A stretch of 64,000 nt of DNA from Odobenus rosmarus divergens (taxonomy: Eukaryota > Chordata > Mammalia > Carnivora > Odobenidae): NCBI RefSeq assembly GCF_000321225.1, contig NW_004450276.1, forward strand, positions 962,300 through 1,026,299, in the 5' to 3' direction. This document shows, piece by piece, positions 1 to 12,949 of this stretch. A program made the translations under genes and the position numbers. The notes below the pieces were generated by a model. The model searched no databases. It was not told where the DNA came from and worked only from the letters and a program-made list of their open reading frames with translations. How positions within the stretch are numbered: the first letter of the stretch is position 1; every line of letters starts with the position of its first letter.

Positions 1-3000
1 CAGTGTAGTTAGCTGCTGAATAAAATGCAGAAAGACTGACAGAGCTTCTGCTCAATGGTCAAACCTGACCGAGCCTGTCCCCACAGAGGTGGCAGGCCAG
101 CAAGGTGTGGCTGGGGCGTGACTACACTGGAGGACCACAGTGAACGTGGATATGCAAGGGAGACTTCCCCAAGTCTGCATGTGTAGCCAAGTCAGAGTAA
201 AAAACATTCCAGAATATATATAAGATGGGGTTTCCTGGATGCCTCCAGGAATACCAAGTAGCCCCCTGAAGCTGGTTTTTAAACCCTGGCAGGGTTTACC
301 CTAGACCTTTACAGGTTTAGGGGGCAGAGGTTCCCTACTGTGACTCTTCTGGAATCCAGGTACACTGGCAATGTCAAGCGGGATGCACCTTCCATTTAAA
401 AAACTGAACTATTTTGCATGAGCTATAAAATTATAGAAAAATAAAGCTTCAAAAGGCAAATAAAAACTTCATGTATCGAAAAAATGGTGAACATGTACCA
501 AGAAAATGGAAAAATACTAATTACCTCTAAAGTATACCTGAATAATAGTGCTCAACAAGTTAACAGCAGAAAAGCAAAGATCCTTTTAAATGTAAATTAC
601 ATTAAGCAATCTATCAAAAAAAACTTGGAAGAGAGACAAAATTGTTATGTACTCTTCCTCACATGATCTGTTTTCCTCCTGTTACCTTAAGAGGGAGGTA
701 TTAATTTACCAGGGCAAGGAACGGCTCATGGAGACACAGCAACAGGTGAGTGACTGTGTCAAAGACCCACAGCTGATATTACTGTCCTGACATGTCTGTT
801 CAGGGGAATAAACATGTCTCAGCTCCTTGTGCTGGTAACATACTATCTGGAGAAAAAGGAACACTTGCAATTTTACCAAAGTCAGCATCAGATAAGGGAT
901 ATGATACAATACCATACAAAATATACCTTATGGGTTTCCCTTTCCTCTTTGCTGTTTCTTAGCATGTTAGGTAAATGCAACATATTTGCACGCAAATAGA
1001 TTCAGAGACATCAGAAGTTTGAATCGTATTTTTTGTATTATGGAAGAAATGTGATAATACATTTATTAACTTAAGAAAGAACCAAAATATATATATGTAA
1101 CATCTATAAAGGAAATATAAATTACCAGGAACCCAATACACAGTCAACTTTTAAAAATAAAAATCTTTTATGTCCAAAGCTTTAGAAAAAAAAAAACTGG
1201 TTCTTCATTTTCACGTCTACTCTAAAGAAATATTGTTTTTCTCTGGCTTAATTTGAGCTATTTTCAGGTACAGTAATGAAAGAAAAGTCAACATTTTTCA
1301 TGCCTTCCTGTATCACTACGTAAAATTCACTAACTGCTAGAAAGGTCCTGGAAGTTTAACCCTCTCCTTCATCCTTCTGTGGTATTTATAAAACCATCTG
1401 CTAGTTCTGCGCATCCATTTATACTTCAGCAGAAACTAATAAGGTTTGGAGGGTTTTGTTAGAAGGGATTTCCTTCCGGAAAGGGCGGTCTCAAAATGAA
1501 CAGGATCACCTACTAGGTTTGAAATGCTGCGGCCTTTTGATAGACCAAATAGATCTGTTATTAAAGGGTCTTCTAGGTCACTGACGCAGCATCCATTAGA
1601 GGATAGGCTAGTTGTTTAAAAAAAGCCCATTTACATCCGCCATAGCCTGTACACAGGTTTGCATGCAGCGCAGAAAAAAGAAAACATTTCTTAGTTTGAA
1701 CTGTGCAAGCAAAATAAGTTCAGAGACAATAACCAGCAGATAAAAGTATTCCTCCTTACAAATCAAACAGGATGACTTATTTTGCTCGATTTCTAGTGAA
1801 AAGAAATTGCCGGCATTTTTCTCATCACTGCCCAACATTCACCAAGCGTTGCTTTGTGAAAATGTTTCCACTAACTGGCATGAATAATCGTAGGGCCAGT
1901 CGTCACTCAAGATTAAAGAAGAAAATACAAATGTAACTGAGTATGGCGTCTCTCCCCAGAGACAAAAGCAAGTCACGGGGCAGGAAGAATGACGGGGAAG
2001 CATCCTCTGAGTGATGCCACTCTGGAAATGAGGCTTTAGGACCACCATACTTCGTAAATTGCAGACTTCATGAGGATGCCTGTTTTCCAAATGCCTCTTT
2101 CAACCAACACATTTTCAGCCGAACATTTGTCAAACCTCTTCTTTTGTTGAGTTAACTTGTCAGCTTTTAAAATGGCTTGAGGTTCCTATCCACCTTCCTT
2201 GATGGAAATGTGAAAAGTGTGAGTTACTCCCTTTCACAAAGCATCTTGTCAAGGATCCTGACTCTAATCTGACTTCTCGGGGGGAGGGGGGAATCTACCT
2301 TCTGGAAACTTAACAAGTGGTGACTATTTGATCATAATTCTGCTTCGAAGAAATAAGAGAGGTCATGCAAGGAGAAAACCACTACCAAATACAGAGTTAA
2401 GGGGTGACCGGAGAGCTCGACCACAGCCGGAAAACGCTAATGCCCTCATAGGGTTTGCTCCTCAACAACCTGACCGAGCGAATGACTGTACTTGAACAGA
2501 GGGAGTAACACAATGAATGGGCACTGCGATGACACCAGCCAGCATGTTCCCTTCGCTGAACGTATGATAAATGGATAAAGAGCAGTCCCCACCTGAAAAA
2601 TGATGAGGAGGACATGAGGGATGCCCAAAGTGTACTCAACAGAACAAGCTCCTGAAAACGACACCTCGACACACTCCTGGCCACACCTACCCACGGCTCC
2701 TCCCTGCTCAAGTGCACAAGTTCCTATCTTCACCACGTTAAATCATCTCAGAGCATTTTCATTCTTCCTGCACACTGATTTCACTGTTTTGTTTCAAATG
2801 TCCACGTCCCCTCTTGGAGTCCATGAGAGCCTGGAAGTGGGATCATCTATCTCCTCTGCCTGTCGCTGCTCTAGACTCAGAAGGCCTCTGAGGATGTGCT
2901 TGGAACAGGAAGGTCGCTGTGAAAGTCAACCACGGACATGGATGGAAAGGAAACATGCCAGTAAGTTCTTGACTGATCTCGCTTAGGTAACGAGTCGATT

Positions 3001-5925
3001 GGTTAGAAAATTGGAAAAAAAGGGAAGGATCATCATCAGCGATTTAAGTGCCGAAGTAAAATTAAAATATGCTTTCTTGGTAGTCTGAAGATCAATATAT
3101 TTAAAAAAAAAAAAAGGATTTGTTATGGGAAGGGGTATATGTGGCTTATAGAAAAAGACGTAAGGAAGCGAAGAGTAGAAACTGCAGCTTTTAGAACAGA
3201 ATGCCTAAGATGAAGGTGCTGAATGTGAAACTGGCTTTTTTCGGAAAAATGGGAGTGTAATGAATAAACTGCCTCCTCAAAAGTCAACACATGCACAGCT
3301 TTATGCTACAAGTCCTCTGATTAGGAAGTGGCTACTTAAAAAAACTTAAAGAATTAAGTCGGGTTCTAGTTATATGAGGCTATAGCAATATACAGCTATT
3401 CACATAAAAGAGAACCTTACAGGTTAAAACTCAGTGAAACATAATGGTGGCATTTCTGTGTAAGTATTTTTTTAAAAAAGACTAGGATTAAGAGTCTGAC
3501 TTAGTGTCTTACCTAGTTAATAGTCCACGTGTTTGGCTAGAATGTTTGGTAATGGAGTGAGAACAGCCTCTACGGGAGGATGGGTGAAGGACAGAAAGCT
3601 GAAACAGAGAACGGCCAACATTCTTCTCTTTCCCAAGGAGGAGAGGGGAACTCCGAGGGAATTCACCAAGGGGCCCTGCCCTTGAGGAGGTCACATCAAG
3701 TGTATACTCCCCACAGAGGTTCACAGAGACTCCTCTAAAAACAGTGAACGGGGTACTAACCTGTCCCCCTAAAGGGGGTTAACGACTCTCCTATGCTTAC
3801 TTAGGCTTTTGAACATAGGGAATGTTCATTTCACTGTGTAAAAGATAATATCATTCTCCATGAGGAAATCAAAAAGTAAGCTGGTAGGCAAATTGCTTAG
3901 ATTACTCTGATCCTCAAAACCAGGATACTGATAAGAGAGAAAGGGCCATATAGACAACAAACACGTTACCGATTAAAATGTCATGCCGTATACTCCCTTT
4001 TGAATAACTGAACAATTAACTCAATGAAGGCAATGAACCTCATTCACCCGAAATCCTAACCATGTTCAAATAACCAGAAATAGTTTATAATATATAATAA
4101 ATAGTGTATAATGGTGATTAGTTGTAATAATGACTAATAATGACTCTGAGGTAATATTCATAAATTCACAACTTAATCTTTTAAAATGAAATTAAAATTA
4201 GAAGTGCTTTTATAGGCAATGTATTCTAATACGCTATACATTATAAATTAATGGATGATAAAACAAAAGATTGTTAGCCAGAATAAAAAACAGAGTATTT
4301 TTCCCAGTTCTCAGTCAAAAAAAAAGCTTGCCTGTAGATTTTTCTGCATGTTAAAATGTATACAAGGATTTTCTAAAAAGATAACCTACAAACCAAGATC
4401 TATGGAGACTGCCATTTACCAACAAAAAATCAGACATCCATCTAAAATTGATGATAGCAATGATTAACAATTTAAGAGGAACAAAATGAACAATAAGCTG
4501 CTAATTTGCAATTATATTTTCACACATTTTCATAATGAACTAATTTCTAAGGCTGAGCTATATTCGTATTTAAAGAAACTATATATATAATTGCACATAA
4601 CTATGTGGCTCATGAAACCATAAAACATATCTTATACTTCTCTCATTTTACTCTTATAGGTAAGGCTTAAGATATATTGCAAATGTCACAGTATTATCTT
4701 AAAAGAAATCTAAACCATGCTTTAAGCTGCTTTCATAGATGAGGATATGCTATCATGTCAGCAATTCTAGTCTATTTGGTCTTAACACCATTGTTCTTCA
4801 CAGCTCATCCTCTTTGGGATTCTGCCTGATGGAAACAGGACTATAACAAGTTCCGTATACAAGAGTATACAGGAAGGGGGCTCCAGAACTACAGCCCACC
4901 ATGTATAGGCAGGGATTCTGCCCTGTTGGTTAATCCTGGCCCACTGCCCCAGCATAGACTCAGCAAGGCCTGTGCTGAGTTGGGGGCGGGGGGGGCATTG
5001 TTCTGATCCCAAAAATGCAAGCTCCTAACTGCATGTGACCCTTAATGATCCTCTAGCTCTTCTCGACTAGCTGGGATGTTAACTTCTCAAAGGTTGGGAC
5101 TGCACACAAAATCAGATTAAACCGGACTATGGGTTTTTTTTCAAGTCTCTTCTAGATTTGCTTCGAACTAGAGGAGATCAGCTTTCAGCATTAAGGATCA
5201 TGAAAACATAGGGAAGAACGATCACTTCAACTTGGGGGTAGGGGTGGGATGAGTGGAAAATAATGTCAGAAGATATAACAACAACAGAGCAAGTAGGGGG
5301 TGGAAGAATTCCTACCGACCCTGACACAATGAGGAAGAAACAGGTGAGGACGGTTGGCTTTGGAGGCCTGGCTCCTCACAAGCTGCCCTTGACCCAGGGC
5401 AAGGACTTGAGGGATTCTGATGCTGTGACTTAAGCTAGCTGATTCCTCCTCCTCCTTTTCAGCCTTTTCTTTTTCTCTTAGAGAGATTATCATCTTGCCA
5501 GTGTAAGAGCTTCTGAAGAACAGAATGATGCTTTCCTAACTGTTTCTCCTGATTCTGTAAATAAACTGCTTAACAATTTTGTTCATTACATTTGTTATTT
5601 TTTGCAAAGGAGAAAAAAGTATGTATGTGATGATCTTGATGTGTCTGGTGAACTTCGTTAGTGCCTTTAATAGTCAACTAATTTAATACCTTAAAAAAAT
5701 TTTTTTAACAAATTTGGTATAAACTCCCTTTGAAAACGTCAATTAAAAATCATCTATAAAAAACAGAGACAGTTACTACATGTGGTTATTAATAAAACAT
5801 TTAAAAATACTATAAGCTAACTGCCACCAATGTGACAATGTCATATGATAGTTTTTTAAAAATGGTGTAATTACAAATACTATAAAACGACAGTCTACTA
5901 TTTTAGAGAATCGCAGTCTACTTAC
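1..5925 (-). other. RSU1 intron toward the last exon
   Basis: AT-rich non-coding DNA. Open frames are short (121 codons at most) and show no family resemblance. I did not see the last RSU1 coding exon or a clear young repeat here. A very AT-rich stretch lies at about 4080-4260, and G-rich runs occur at 2280-2291 and 4980-4996. Old, diverged repeats may be present but I cannot name them. Confidence 0.6.
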
Positions 5926-6058
5926 TATTTGTACGTCTCAGAACGGATATATTCAAAAACATGGGACACGCCAAGCTGGAATTGGTCAGCGATTGGGGTA
6001 ACCCAGGGATTGTTCTCTGCTTTGAACACTTGCTTCTGACCAGTTAAATCCAAGTTTC
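5926..6058 (-). CDS. RSU1: RSU1 coding exon, C-terminal cap residues ~200-243
   Basis: This 133-bp exon starts with GA finishing the glycine codon, then NLDLTGQKQVFKAENNPWVT and PIADQFQLGVSHVFEYIRSE, then TYK and two bases of a tyrosine codon. This is the segment that caps the LRR solenoid, with the NPW motif seen in this family. The acceptor is GCATCGTTTCAG above 6058; the donor is ATA|GTAAGT at 5926/5925. The remaining tail of about 34 residues is expected in an exon left of the window. Confidence 0.96.
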
Positions 6059-8164
6059 CTGAAACGATGCAAGGAAACAGGAAAAGGTGAAGTTCACTTC
6101 ATCCAACACAAAATCAGGTCTAAGAAGTCCTGCCCAGCAACCACAGCACAACCCCAAGGATCTCCTGGATCATTCGATTTGATTTTTAAAAAATGTGTTA
6201 CTTCAAGGTCTCACTGGTATGAAAGCAATGTTTAGTCCTAGTACCCTGGCCCAAGAAATTAGGAAGGGAGAGAGGGAGGGAGAAAGGCAGTGGGGGAACG
6301 AGACAGAAAGGAAGTAAAATTGGAAGGCGTTCTTGCAAATGCAGCATATGCTTTATTTTGCTAGGTATTTGTTACAAAGAAGAAAACGACCTATCCAAGA
6401 TCGAAAGAAACAACCCTATCAGAACCTTCTGAAACTCTACCTGACAATGTACATCACCACTTGTCAAATCTGATCTAAACCCAATCCAATCAACACCACT
6501 ATTCATCAGAGGAGAACATGAGTGAAGGAAGAACACTGCCCAGGTAAAATTATTACTGCATTCCTCAGGTACCATAAGCACATCACAGAATCAGCACTAA
6601 ATGAATCTCATGAACACGGTCATGCTAGAAATTCATATCTGTGTTGTCCTTATCAGGTGAGCGATTACCTTTAAAAAGCATTTCTTCATTTGATTCTCCA
6701 GCAGTCCCTAAGGTCAGTCATTGACATCACTTCATAGGTGAAGAAATGGAACCATGGCAAAATTAAGTACTATGTCCAAGATGAGAAAACTTAAGAATGG
6801 GGATTTGAACCCAAGGGTCTGATTCCAAATCTCATATTCTTTCTAGAATGTCTGGGGAAGCTATCAGGCTACATGTCCTAGATCAACCAAGGATGGGTTA
6901 AGGAAGGCAGCATAAAAAAACCCAGTAAGCGCCACCCATCCGAGTATCATCTGTTAGTAATCAGTTGCCTTTTTTTTGGTTTGTTTGGTATACTCAAAAA
7001 TGGAAAAGGCTATGTGTGAAAGAGCTTTCCATCACACGCCTGCCCTATGCAAGAGATGGGAACAGTGCAGCTATGGACTATGGAGCAGAGATGTATGCAG
7101 TTTACCTGGCAGGAGGCTCACCATAGGCCTTTCCCTATAAGCCCTACTGAGGAAGCCCATTTTCAGACCCCTAGTCTACAGGCAGCCAAGGCTACGTAAA
7201 CATAGACACCCAGCAACCATCCTTCCCAAAACACATCCAAAGTACCATGTTTGTCCTGTTTTGAAATTCTACTTGCCGATTTTGTCATAACTGATAACTC
7301 AAGATGAGGAGGACACATTCTGGGATGCAAGTATACCATGAAGCACATAATTTCCTTGCTGATCTGGGCTTTAGAAATGAACAAACATTTTTACTGGGAA
7401 GATGATGTGATATTTCTTCTTAAAACAAAAGAATTGAGAGTTTCAATCTTTTTTTTGTTAGATGAACTTTGTAACTATTCAGAAAAAAAAAGAAACAGAA
7501 GACCAATATAAAAGTGATTACAATTTAATAAAATGCTTTTAAAGAAAACTGATATTACCAAATATTACCAGTGAGTAATTCATCATGATCTTTCCAAAGC
7601 TACTTAGATTCTGTTGGTGTTAAGTACAAAAATAAGCAGATAAATTTCTCTCCAAGATTATCAATATTGTCAATTTCCTCATCTTAATGGTTAAACATCA
7701 TTAGTCAGATATTAAATCATTTGGTAAATTAATGGGCTTTATTCTCTAAACCATGAGTCAGAAAACTGTCTAGGGCAAATGAAAATCCCAGAGCTGCACA
7801 AATTCTCTGGGGAGCTGGGTATCTTACTTCGATGTGACGTTATAGGCAATGGGCTGTTTGTTTTTATCTTCACTTGGGGAGGGCTTTTAGCTTTCCAGGA
7901 AAAAAACTGATCTCTCCTTTCAATTCCTCTGTAATTCTTCTTTTAGGATCTCGTTTGCTATACTCTATGTCCTCATCCACTCTTCAATATCATTCTCTTA
8001 TTACTTTTTTTCCAATTTCCACTTTTCCTAAAAACGAATATAACGTCTGAAAAAAAGGTTTCCATGTAAAAATTACTCTAAAAAAAAATTCTGTATTTCT
8101 TAAGTGTCCTGTGTTAAATGCACAGTGAATAGGCTGCCCACAGTTCTTAAGAAGCATGGTCATC
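6059..8164 (-). other. RSU1 long intron, 3' end
   Basis: Non-coding intron DNA just upstream of the exon ending at 6058. A MIR-like stretch is at about 6680-6835, and a short purine-rich GGGA/GAGA run is at 6265-6310. Otherwise I see nothing that I can name. Confidence 0.6.
6680..6835 (-). repeat. MIR SINE, diverged
   Basis: The order 'tcataggtgaagaaatgg ... ttaagtactatgtccaagatg ... ggatttgaacccaag' matches the reverse strand of the mammalian-wide MIR core (gatgaggaaactgag ... aagtaacttgcccaaggtc ... gattcgaaccca). It is old and diverged. Confidence 0.65.
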
Positions 8165-8308
8165 GGGCACCTTGGTGGCTCAGTTGGTTAATCAACTGCC
8201 TTCGGCTCGGGTCATGATCCTGGAGTCCCGGGATCGAGTCCCGCATCGGGCTCCCTGCTCAGCAGGGAGTCTGCTTCGCATTCAGAGCAGAAGAATTGTG
8301 CCGGTCCA
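8165..8308 (+). repeat. CAN-SINE, 3'-truncated
   Basis: Head GGGCACCTTGGTGGCTCAGT and body up to 'agcagggagtctgcttcgca', then the element stops without its CT-rich and A-rich tail. A second SINE begins at 8309, almost directly after it. Confidence 0.85.
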
Positions 8309-8474
8309 GGGCGCCTGGGTGGCTCAGTTGGTTAAAGCGACTGCCTTCGGCTCAGGCCATAATCCTGGAGTCCCGGGATCGAGTCCCGCGTCGGGCTCCC
8401 TGCTCAGCAGGGAGTCTGCCTCTCCCTCTGACCCTCCCCTCTCTCATGCTCTCTCTCAAATAAATAAATATGAA
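8309..8474 (+). repeat. CAN-SINE abutting the gap
   Basis: Full head, body and CT-rich region (GGGCGCCTGGGTGGCTCAGT ... ctctctctcaaataaataaa). It ends at the N gap, so its A-tail and right target-site duplication cannot be seen. Confidence 0.9.
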
Positions 8475-9138
8475 NNNNNNNNNNNNNNNNNNNNNNNNNN
8501 NNNNNNNNNNNNNNNNNNNNNNNNNNNNNNNNNNNNNNNNNNNNNNNNNNNNNNNNNNNNNNNNNNNNNNNNNNNNNNNNNNNNNNNNNNNNNNNNNNNN
8601 NNNNNNNNNNNNNNNNNNNNNNNNNNNNNNNNNNNNNNNNNNNNNNNNNNNNNNNNNNNNNNNNNNNNNNNNNNNNNNNNNNNNNNNNNNNNNNNNNNNN
8701 NNNNNNNNNNNNNNNNNNNNNNNNNNNNNNNNNNNNNNNNNNNNNNNNNNNNNNNNNNNNNNNNNNNNNNNNNNNNNNNNNNNNNNNNNNNNNNNNNNNN
8801 NNNNNNNNNNNNNNNNNNNNNNNNNNNNNNNNNNNNNNNNNNNNNNNNNNNNNNNNNNNNNNNNNNNNNNNNNNNNNNNNNNNNNNNNNNNNNNNNNNNN
8901 NNNNNNNNNNNNNNNNNNNNNNNNNNNNNNNNNNNNNNNNNNNNNNNNNNNNNNNNNNNNNNNNNNNNNNNNNNNNNNNNNNNNNNNNNNNNNNNNNNNN
9001 NNNNNNNNNNNNNNNNNNNNNNNNNNNNNNNNNNNNNNNNNNNNNNNNNNNNNNNNNNNNNNNNNNNNNNNNNNNNNNNNNNNNNNNNNNNNNNNNNNNN
9101 NNNNNNNNNNNNNNNNNNNNNNNNNNNNNNNNNNNNNN
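8475..9138. other. Assembly gap (664 N)
   Basis: A run of N. Both edges lie in SINE tails: a plus-strand SINE on the left and a minus-strand SINE on the right. Open frames drawn through it (for example 8172-9263) are meaningless. The gap is exactly at the outer end of the left arm of the inverted repeat. Confidence 0.99.
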
Positions 9139-9311
9139 GTTTTTTATTTATCAGAGAGAGAGAGAGAGATCATGAGCAGGGGGGAGGGGTAGAGGGAGAA
9201 GCAGACTCCCCGCTGAGCAGGGAACCTGATACAGGACTCCATCCCAGGACCCTGGGATTATGACCTGAGCCAGAGGCAGTCACTTAACTGACTGAGCCAC
9301 CCAGGCACCCA
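9139..9311 (-). repeat. CAN-SINE at gap edge (left-arm copy)
   Basis: Reads on the minus strand from head GGGTGCCTGGGTGGCTCAGT to a (CT)n region and TAAATAAAAAAC, where the gap begins. The target-site duplication aaaaagcaaccact is visible only on the head side (9312-9325 in mirror form). Its twin at 20689-20874 is complete. Confidence 0.92.
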
Positions 9312-9559
9312 AGTGGTTGCTTTTTAAAAATGAGATGATAATACTTTACATGCTAGATTGTAGTGACTGCTTAGAGTAATGTGTGCAAAGCTCAAAGGTC
9401 TGGAAGCGACATCTGGTACATCTGGTACGTTGGTACGTGCTTGGCAAATAATAGCGATTGTAATTACAACGACAAAGATTATGGTAATGGTAAGCAGTCA
9501 TTGATTTGTGGGGCTTATTTTGACATCTTCAATAGAACTAGTAATAATATGTAAAAGTT

Positions 9560-10260
9560 CAACAGATTTCAATACTCAAGATTTCATTTTTTTTTGCTTT
9601 CTTTAAAATTTAAAAAACCTATCAATATAGTGATTCAGTAATTCTGTACGCTACTCAGTGCTCATCACGTTAGGTGTACTCCTAATCCCCATCACCTATT
9701 TCACACATCCCCCACCCACCTCCCCTCCAGTAACCATCTGTTTGTTCTCTGTGGTTAAAAGTTGGCTTTTTGGTTGGTCTCTGTTTTTCTTTTTTCGTTT
9801 GTTTCTTAAATTCCACATATGAGTGAAATCATGGTATTTGTCTTTCTCTGACTGACTTATTTTACTTAGCATAATCCTCTCTGGCTCCATCCATGTTGGT
9901 ATAAATGGCAAGATTTCACTCTTTTTTATGTATTTATATATATTTATCCATTTTTATACACACACACATCTACGCCACATCTTTTTTATCCATTCATCTG
10001 TTGGTGGACACTTGGGCTGCTTCTGTATCTTGGCTATTAAAAATAATGCAATAAACATAAGAGTGCATCTGTCTTTTTGACTTAGGGTTTTAGTATTCTT
10101 AGGTAAATACCCAGTACTGTGATTACGGGATCATAGGGTAGGAACCTCCATACTGTTTTCCTCTGTGGCTGCACCAGTTTGCATTCCCACCAACAGTGCA
10201 TGAGAGTTCCTCTTTCTCCACATCCTTGCCAACAACCTGTCGTTTCTTGTATCTCCCAAG
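9560..10260 (-). repeat. LINE-1 3' end (left-arm copy)
   Basis: On the minus strand this shows late ORF2 and 3' UTR features: 'aaggatgtggagaaagagg', 'ctcatgcactgttggtggga', 'gtggaatttaagaaacaaac'. It is 5'-truncated and has no open frame of useful length. It mirrors 19740-20440. Confidence 0.88.
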
Positions 10261-10274
10261 TCTTACTAAGTCAA

Positions 10275-10860
10275 AAATTCTGTAAGTTTTCACAAGGCCT
10301 CCAGGAAATTTTGATGCACACTCAAGTTTGAGAACCACTGCTTTAGAAAATCTGAGAAACACAGAAAAGCGTAACTCTTGATCCTCCCATTCAGAAATGA
10401 CCACTGTTAGGATTCTGAGTGTATTTCCCTCCTGTCTTGTCTCTATTCTTGTGTGTACCTACTTAGCTGTGTTTTTTCCTAGTCTTTTTCCTATGTATAC
10501 ATGTAGATACTTAACGCTTTTTAAAAACATGCCATACTATGAGTTTTATAGCCTATTGTGTTCATCTCAATATTAAGTCATGACCATTACCCCATGTTAT
10601 TAAATTTTATTTGGAAACATTTTTAATCATATGGCTACATATTATGAGTGCTTATAATTTATTAACCAACCCCTTAGACATTTGAGCTGTTTCCAGGTGT
10701 TGAGGAGGAACATAAGCAACACTGAATTGAAAATTTGTATTCATAAATCATTGGGAATATCTGTGATCATTTCCTTAGCGTAAATTTATTACTAGGATGC
10801 AATTACTTGGGTCTAAGAGTATGAACATTTTTATAGCTCCTACTATATATTACCAAATTA
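10275..10860 (-). repeat. hAT scrap plus old L1M 3' region (left-arm copy)
   Basis: Mirror of 19140-19725. On the minus strand an old L1 3' region ('ggaaacagctcaaatgtctaaggggttgg') is followed by a short piece starting 'gcagtggttctcaaacttgag', typical of hAT-Charlie non-autonomous ends. Family names are from memory. Confidence 0.6.
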
Positions 10861-11081
10861 CCTTTCTGTAAAGAGGTGCCATTTTGTCCTCAGACCAACC
10901 ATGTCGGGAAGGGAAGTGTCTAATCCTTGAACCTTGGCCAACCCTGGGAATTACAGTCCTTTTGAATATGTACCAGTTTGATAGAAGGATGCTTACGAAC
11001 TGCAAGTGAACAGGATATAATCTGCTGTTCTCTAGTGTTTGCATTCCCTTACACTTTGGTGTTCAAAAGCATGAACGGGAG

Positions 11082-11249
11082 GGAAGCCTGGGTGGCTCAG
11101 TCCGTTGAGCGTCTGCCTTCTGCTCAGGTCATGATATCAGAGTCTCCTGGGATCGAGCCCTACGTCGGGCTCTGCTCAGCGGGGAGTCTGCTTCTCCCTC
11201 TCACTCTCTTTCTGTGCTTTCTTTCAAATAAAATCCTTAACAAAAAACA
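11082..11249 (+). repeat. CAN-SINE (left-arm copy)
   Basis: Complete SINE with GGGAAGCCTGGGTGGCTCAG head and ctttcaaataaaatcctt tail. It is flanked by near-perfect target-site duplications gcatgaacgggag / gcgtgaacgggag. Twin of 18751-18918. Confidence 0.93.
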
Positions 11250-12239
11250 GCGTGAACGGGAGATACCGTCTAGGATTTTGTCTCTTACATGTTAAGGGTG
11301 TTAATTTCTAAAGTTTACTTTCCTTAAACAGTCTGCCCCTTACTTCTTAAAGACGTCATACGTTTTATTGGAAGGGAGTTGTAGCTCTTCTAAAGGTGTG
11401 CTCTGGAACAAAAGCAACTGGGCCCCGTGGATGTGATGGTGAGCCCCATGTACCCTGGGCTTTAGGGAGTAGCTAGGGACTAGAGGGCCTTTAAGGAAGA
11501 GAACAACAAATTGTTTCTATAGTATCACAAATCCATTACATAATGATATTATTAATATTAAATCTTGCTAGTGAGGGAATTGTTGAAGGAATCTGAGAGA
11601 GAATGTTGAGTAAATGCTAAACTGGCAGAAAAAATGCTTTAAAATCAGTACCGTGGCCATTCTGTATACGTTTCTCTTGCACAGCTCTAGTGAAAGCTGG
11701 TTTGTTATACTTTTATCAATCCTATAAAAAGTCACAATACTGAAACTTAATCTTTTGAACATACATTTATTTTAGTTTATGTTGCATTAATCAGTGACTT
11801 CTTCTGGAGTCTCCAGGGGGACTGAGGCTCCCTTGGTGTTGACATTTCCCGCTTCCCATGTGGTCAGAAGGGTGTCCTGAACCAGGAAACTTGAGAGGCT
11901 GAGGGTGGAGAGGACAGTGAATGTCCCAGGGCACTCTGGGAACTGACATCAGGAGGGTGCCTCAGACTGTAGCCGTGTAGGGATCTTTCAGTCTTCGAGG
12001 AAAAGAAATCAGTGGCCCTAAAGTTGATCTTACCCTCCTTTTGATCCCAGACCTTTGAGAAGCTTATGAACAGGGGCCCCTTCCTCTAAGAGGGTCACCA
12101 TATAAGTCATACTGACTTACTGTGCATTCAGTTTGGGGAGGTTATAAATTCCTTGAGCAAACCTATTTTAGGCAAATTGTTTTGAAGTGTACATTTTCAC
12201 TCCTTTGCAGATTTCACTTAAAATAATGAGAAGAATATT
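11250..12239. other. Unlabelled intron sequence in left arm
   Basis: Mirror of 17761-18750. I see no exon, no young repeat and no long open frame. It contains a moderately GC-rich part at about 11800-12080. Confidence 0.6.
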
Positions 12240-12420
12240 TTATACTTATGTAGTGACTTCCAGTTTACAGAACCCTTTTATACACTTTTTGCCTGCTGTC
12301 CAGGGACCTGTCAATTGGTACTATTATCCCCATAGGGCAGCTGAGGAAACCGAAGCTCAGGGAAAAAAAAGTTGATGAAATGTTACTCGGGATCAGGAGC
12401 CTGGTCTTCTGGCCACATCT
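12240..12420 (-). repeat. MIR SINE (left-arm copy)
   Basis: 'actattatccccatagggcagctgaggaaaccgaagctcagg' is the reverse-strand MIR core in clear form. Mirror of 17580-17760. Confidence 0.75.
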
Positions 12421-12949
12421 CCTGGGCTTTTGTCTACACTTGATAGCATTACATAATAAAAGGGAAATCTGGCAAGCAAAAATGAGATTACCTCCCACAT
12501 TTGAAAGAATGATTGGGAAATCCTACCTGACCAGCGGGTTGAAAACATGAATTATTTATTTAACATCCAGAGAAGGAGACTCGCAAGATTGATGCGAGTG
12601 TGGTGGCGTGCACTGGGGTTACCTCTGCTCTGTCGGGGGGTACTCATATTTACGAGTGACCGAGGGCCCCTTGTTTCCATCTGACCCTGGAGCATAGACA
12701 TCCAATGGCCAAGAAGAGCATCAGAGGGAAACCTGTGTAAAATGCTATTTTTCTTCATTGGTGAAAAGGGCTTCTGAACCCTTTTACACAGGCATACACA
12801 TAAATCAGACGCCACTTTCCTTCGAGCCCCTTGGCAGGGTATTGTTTTTATTCTTCTTTTTCTTTTATTTAAATTGTACACTTCCCCTGACTAGATCGGA
12901 AGAGCAACCGTTTGTTTAAGTATGTATCATAAAGCAACAGTGCATTGGG

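Noticed and set aside
8165..8235. tRNA-like heads of SINEs as tRNA genes
   Set aside because: The A/B-box-like regions belong to the tRNA-derived SINE head; cloverleaf pairing is decayed and the unit is followed by a SINE body.
8172..9263. Open frame of 363 codons
   Set aside because: It runs through the N gap and through two SINEs; the length is created by the unknown bases.
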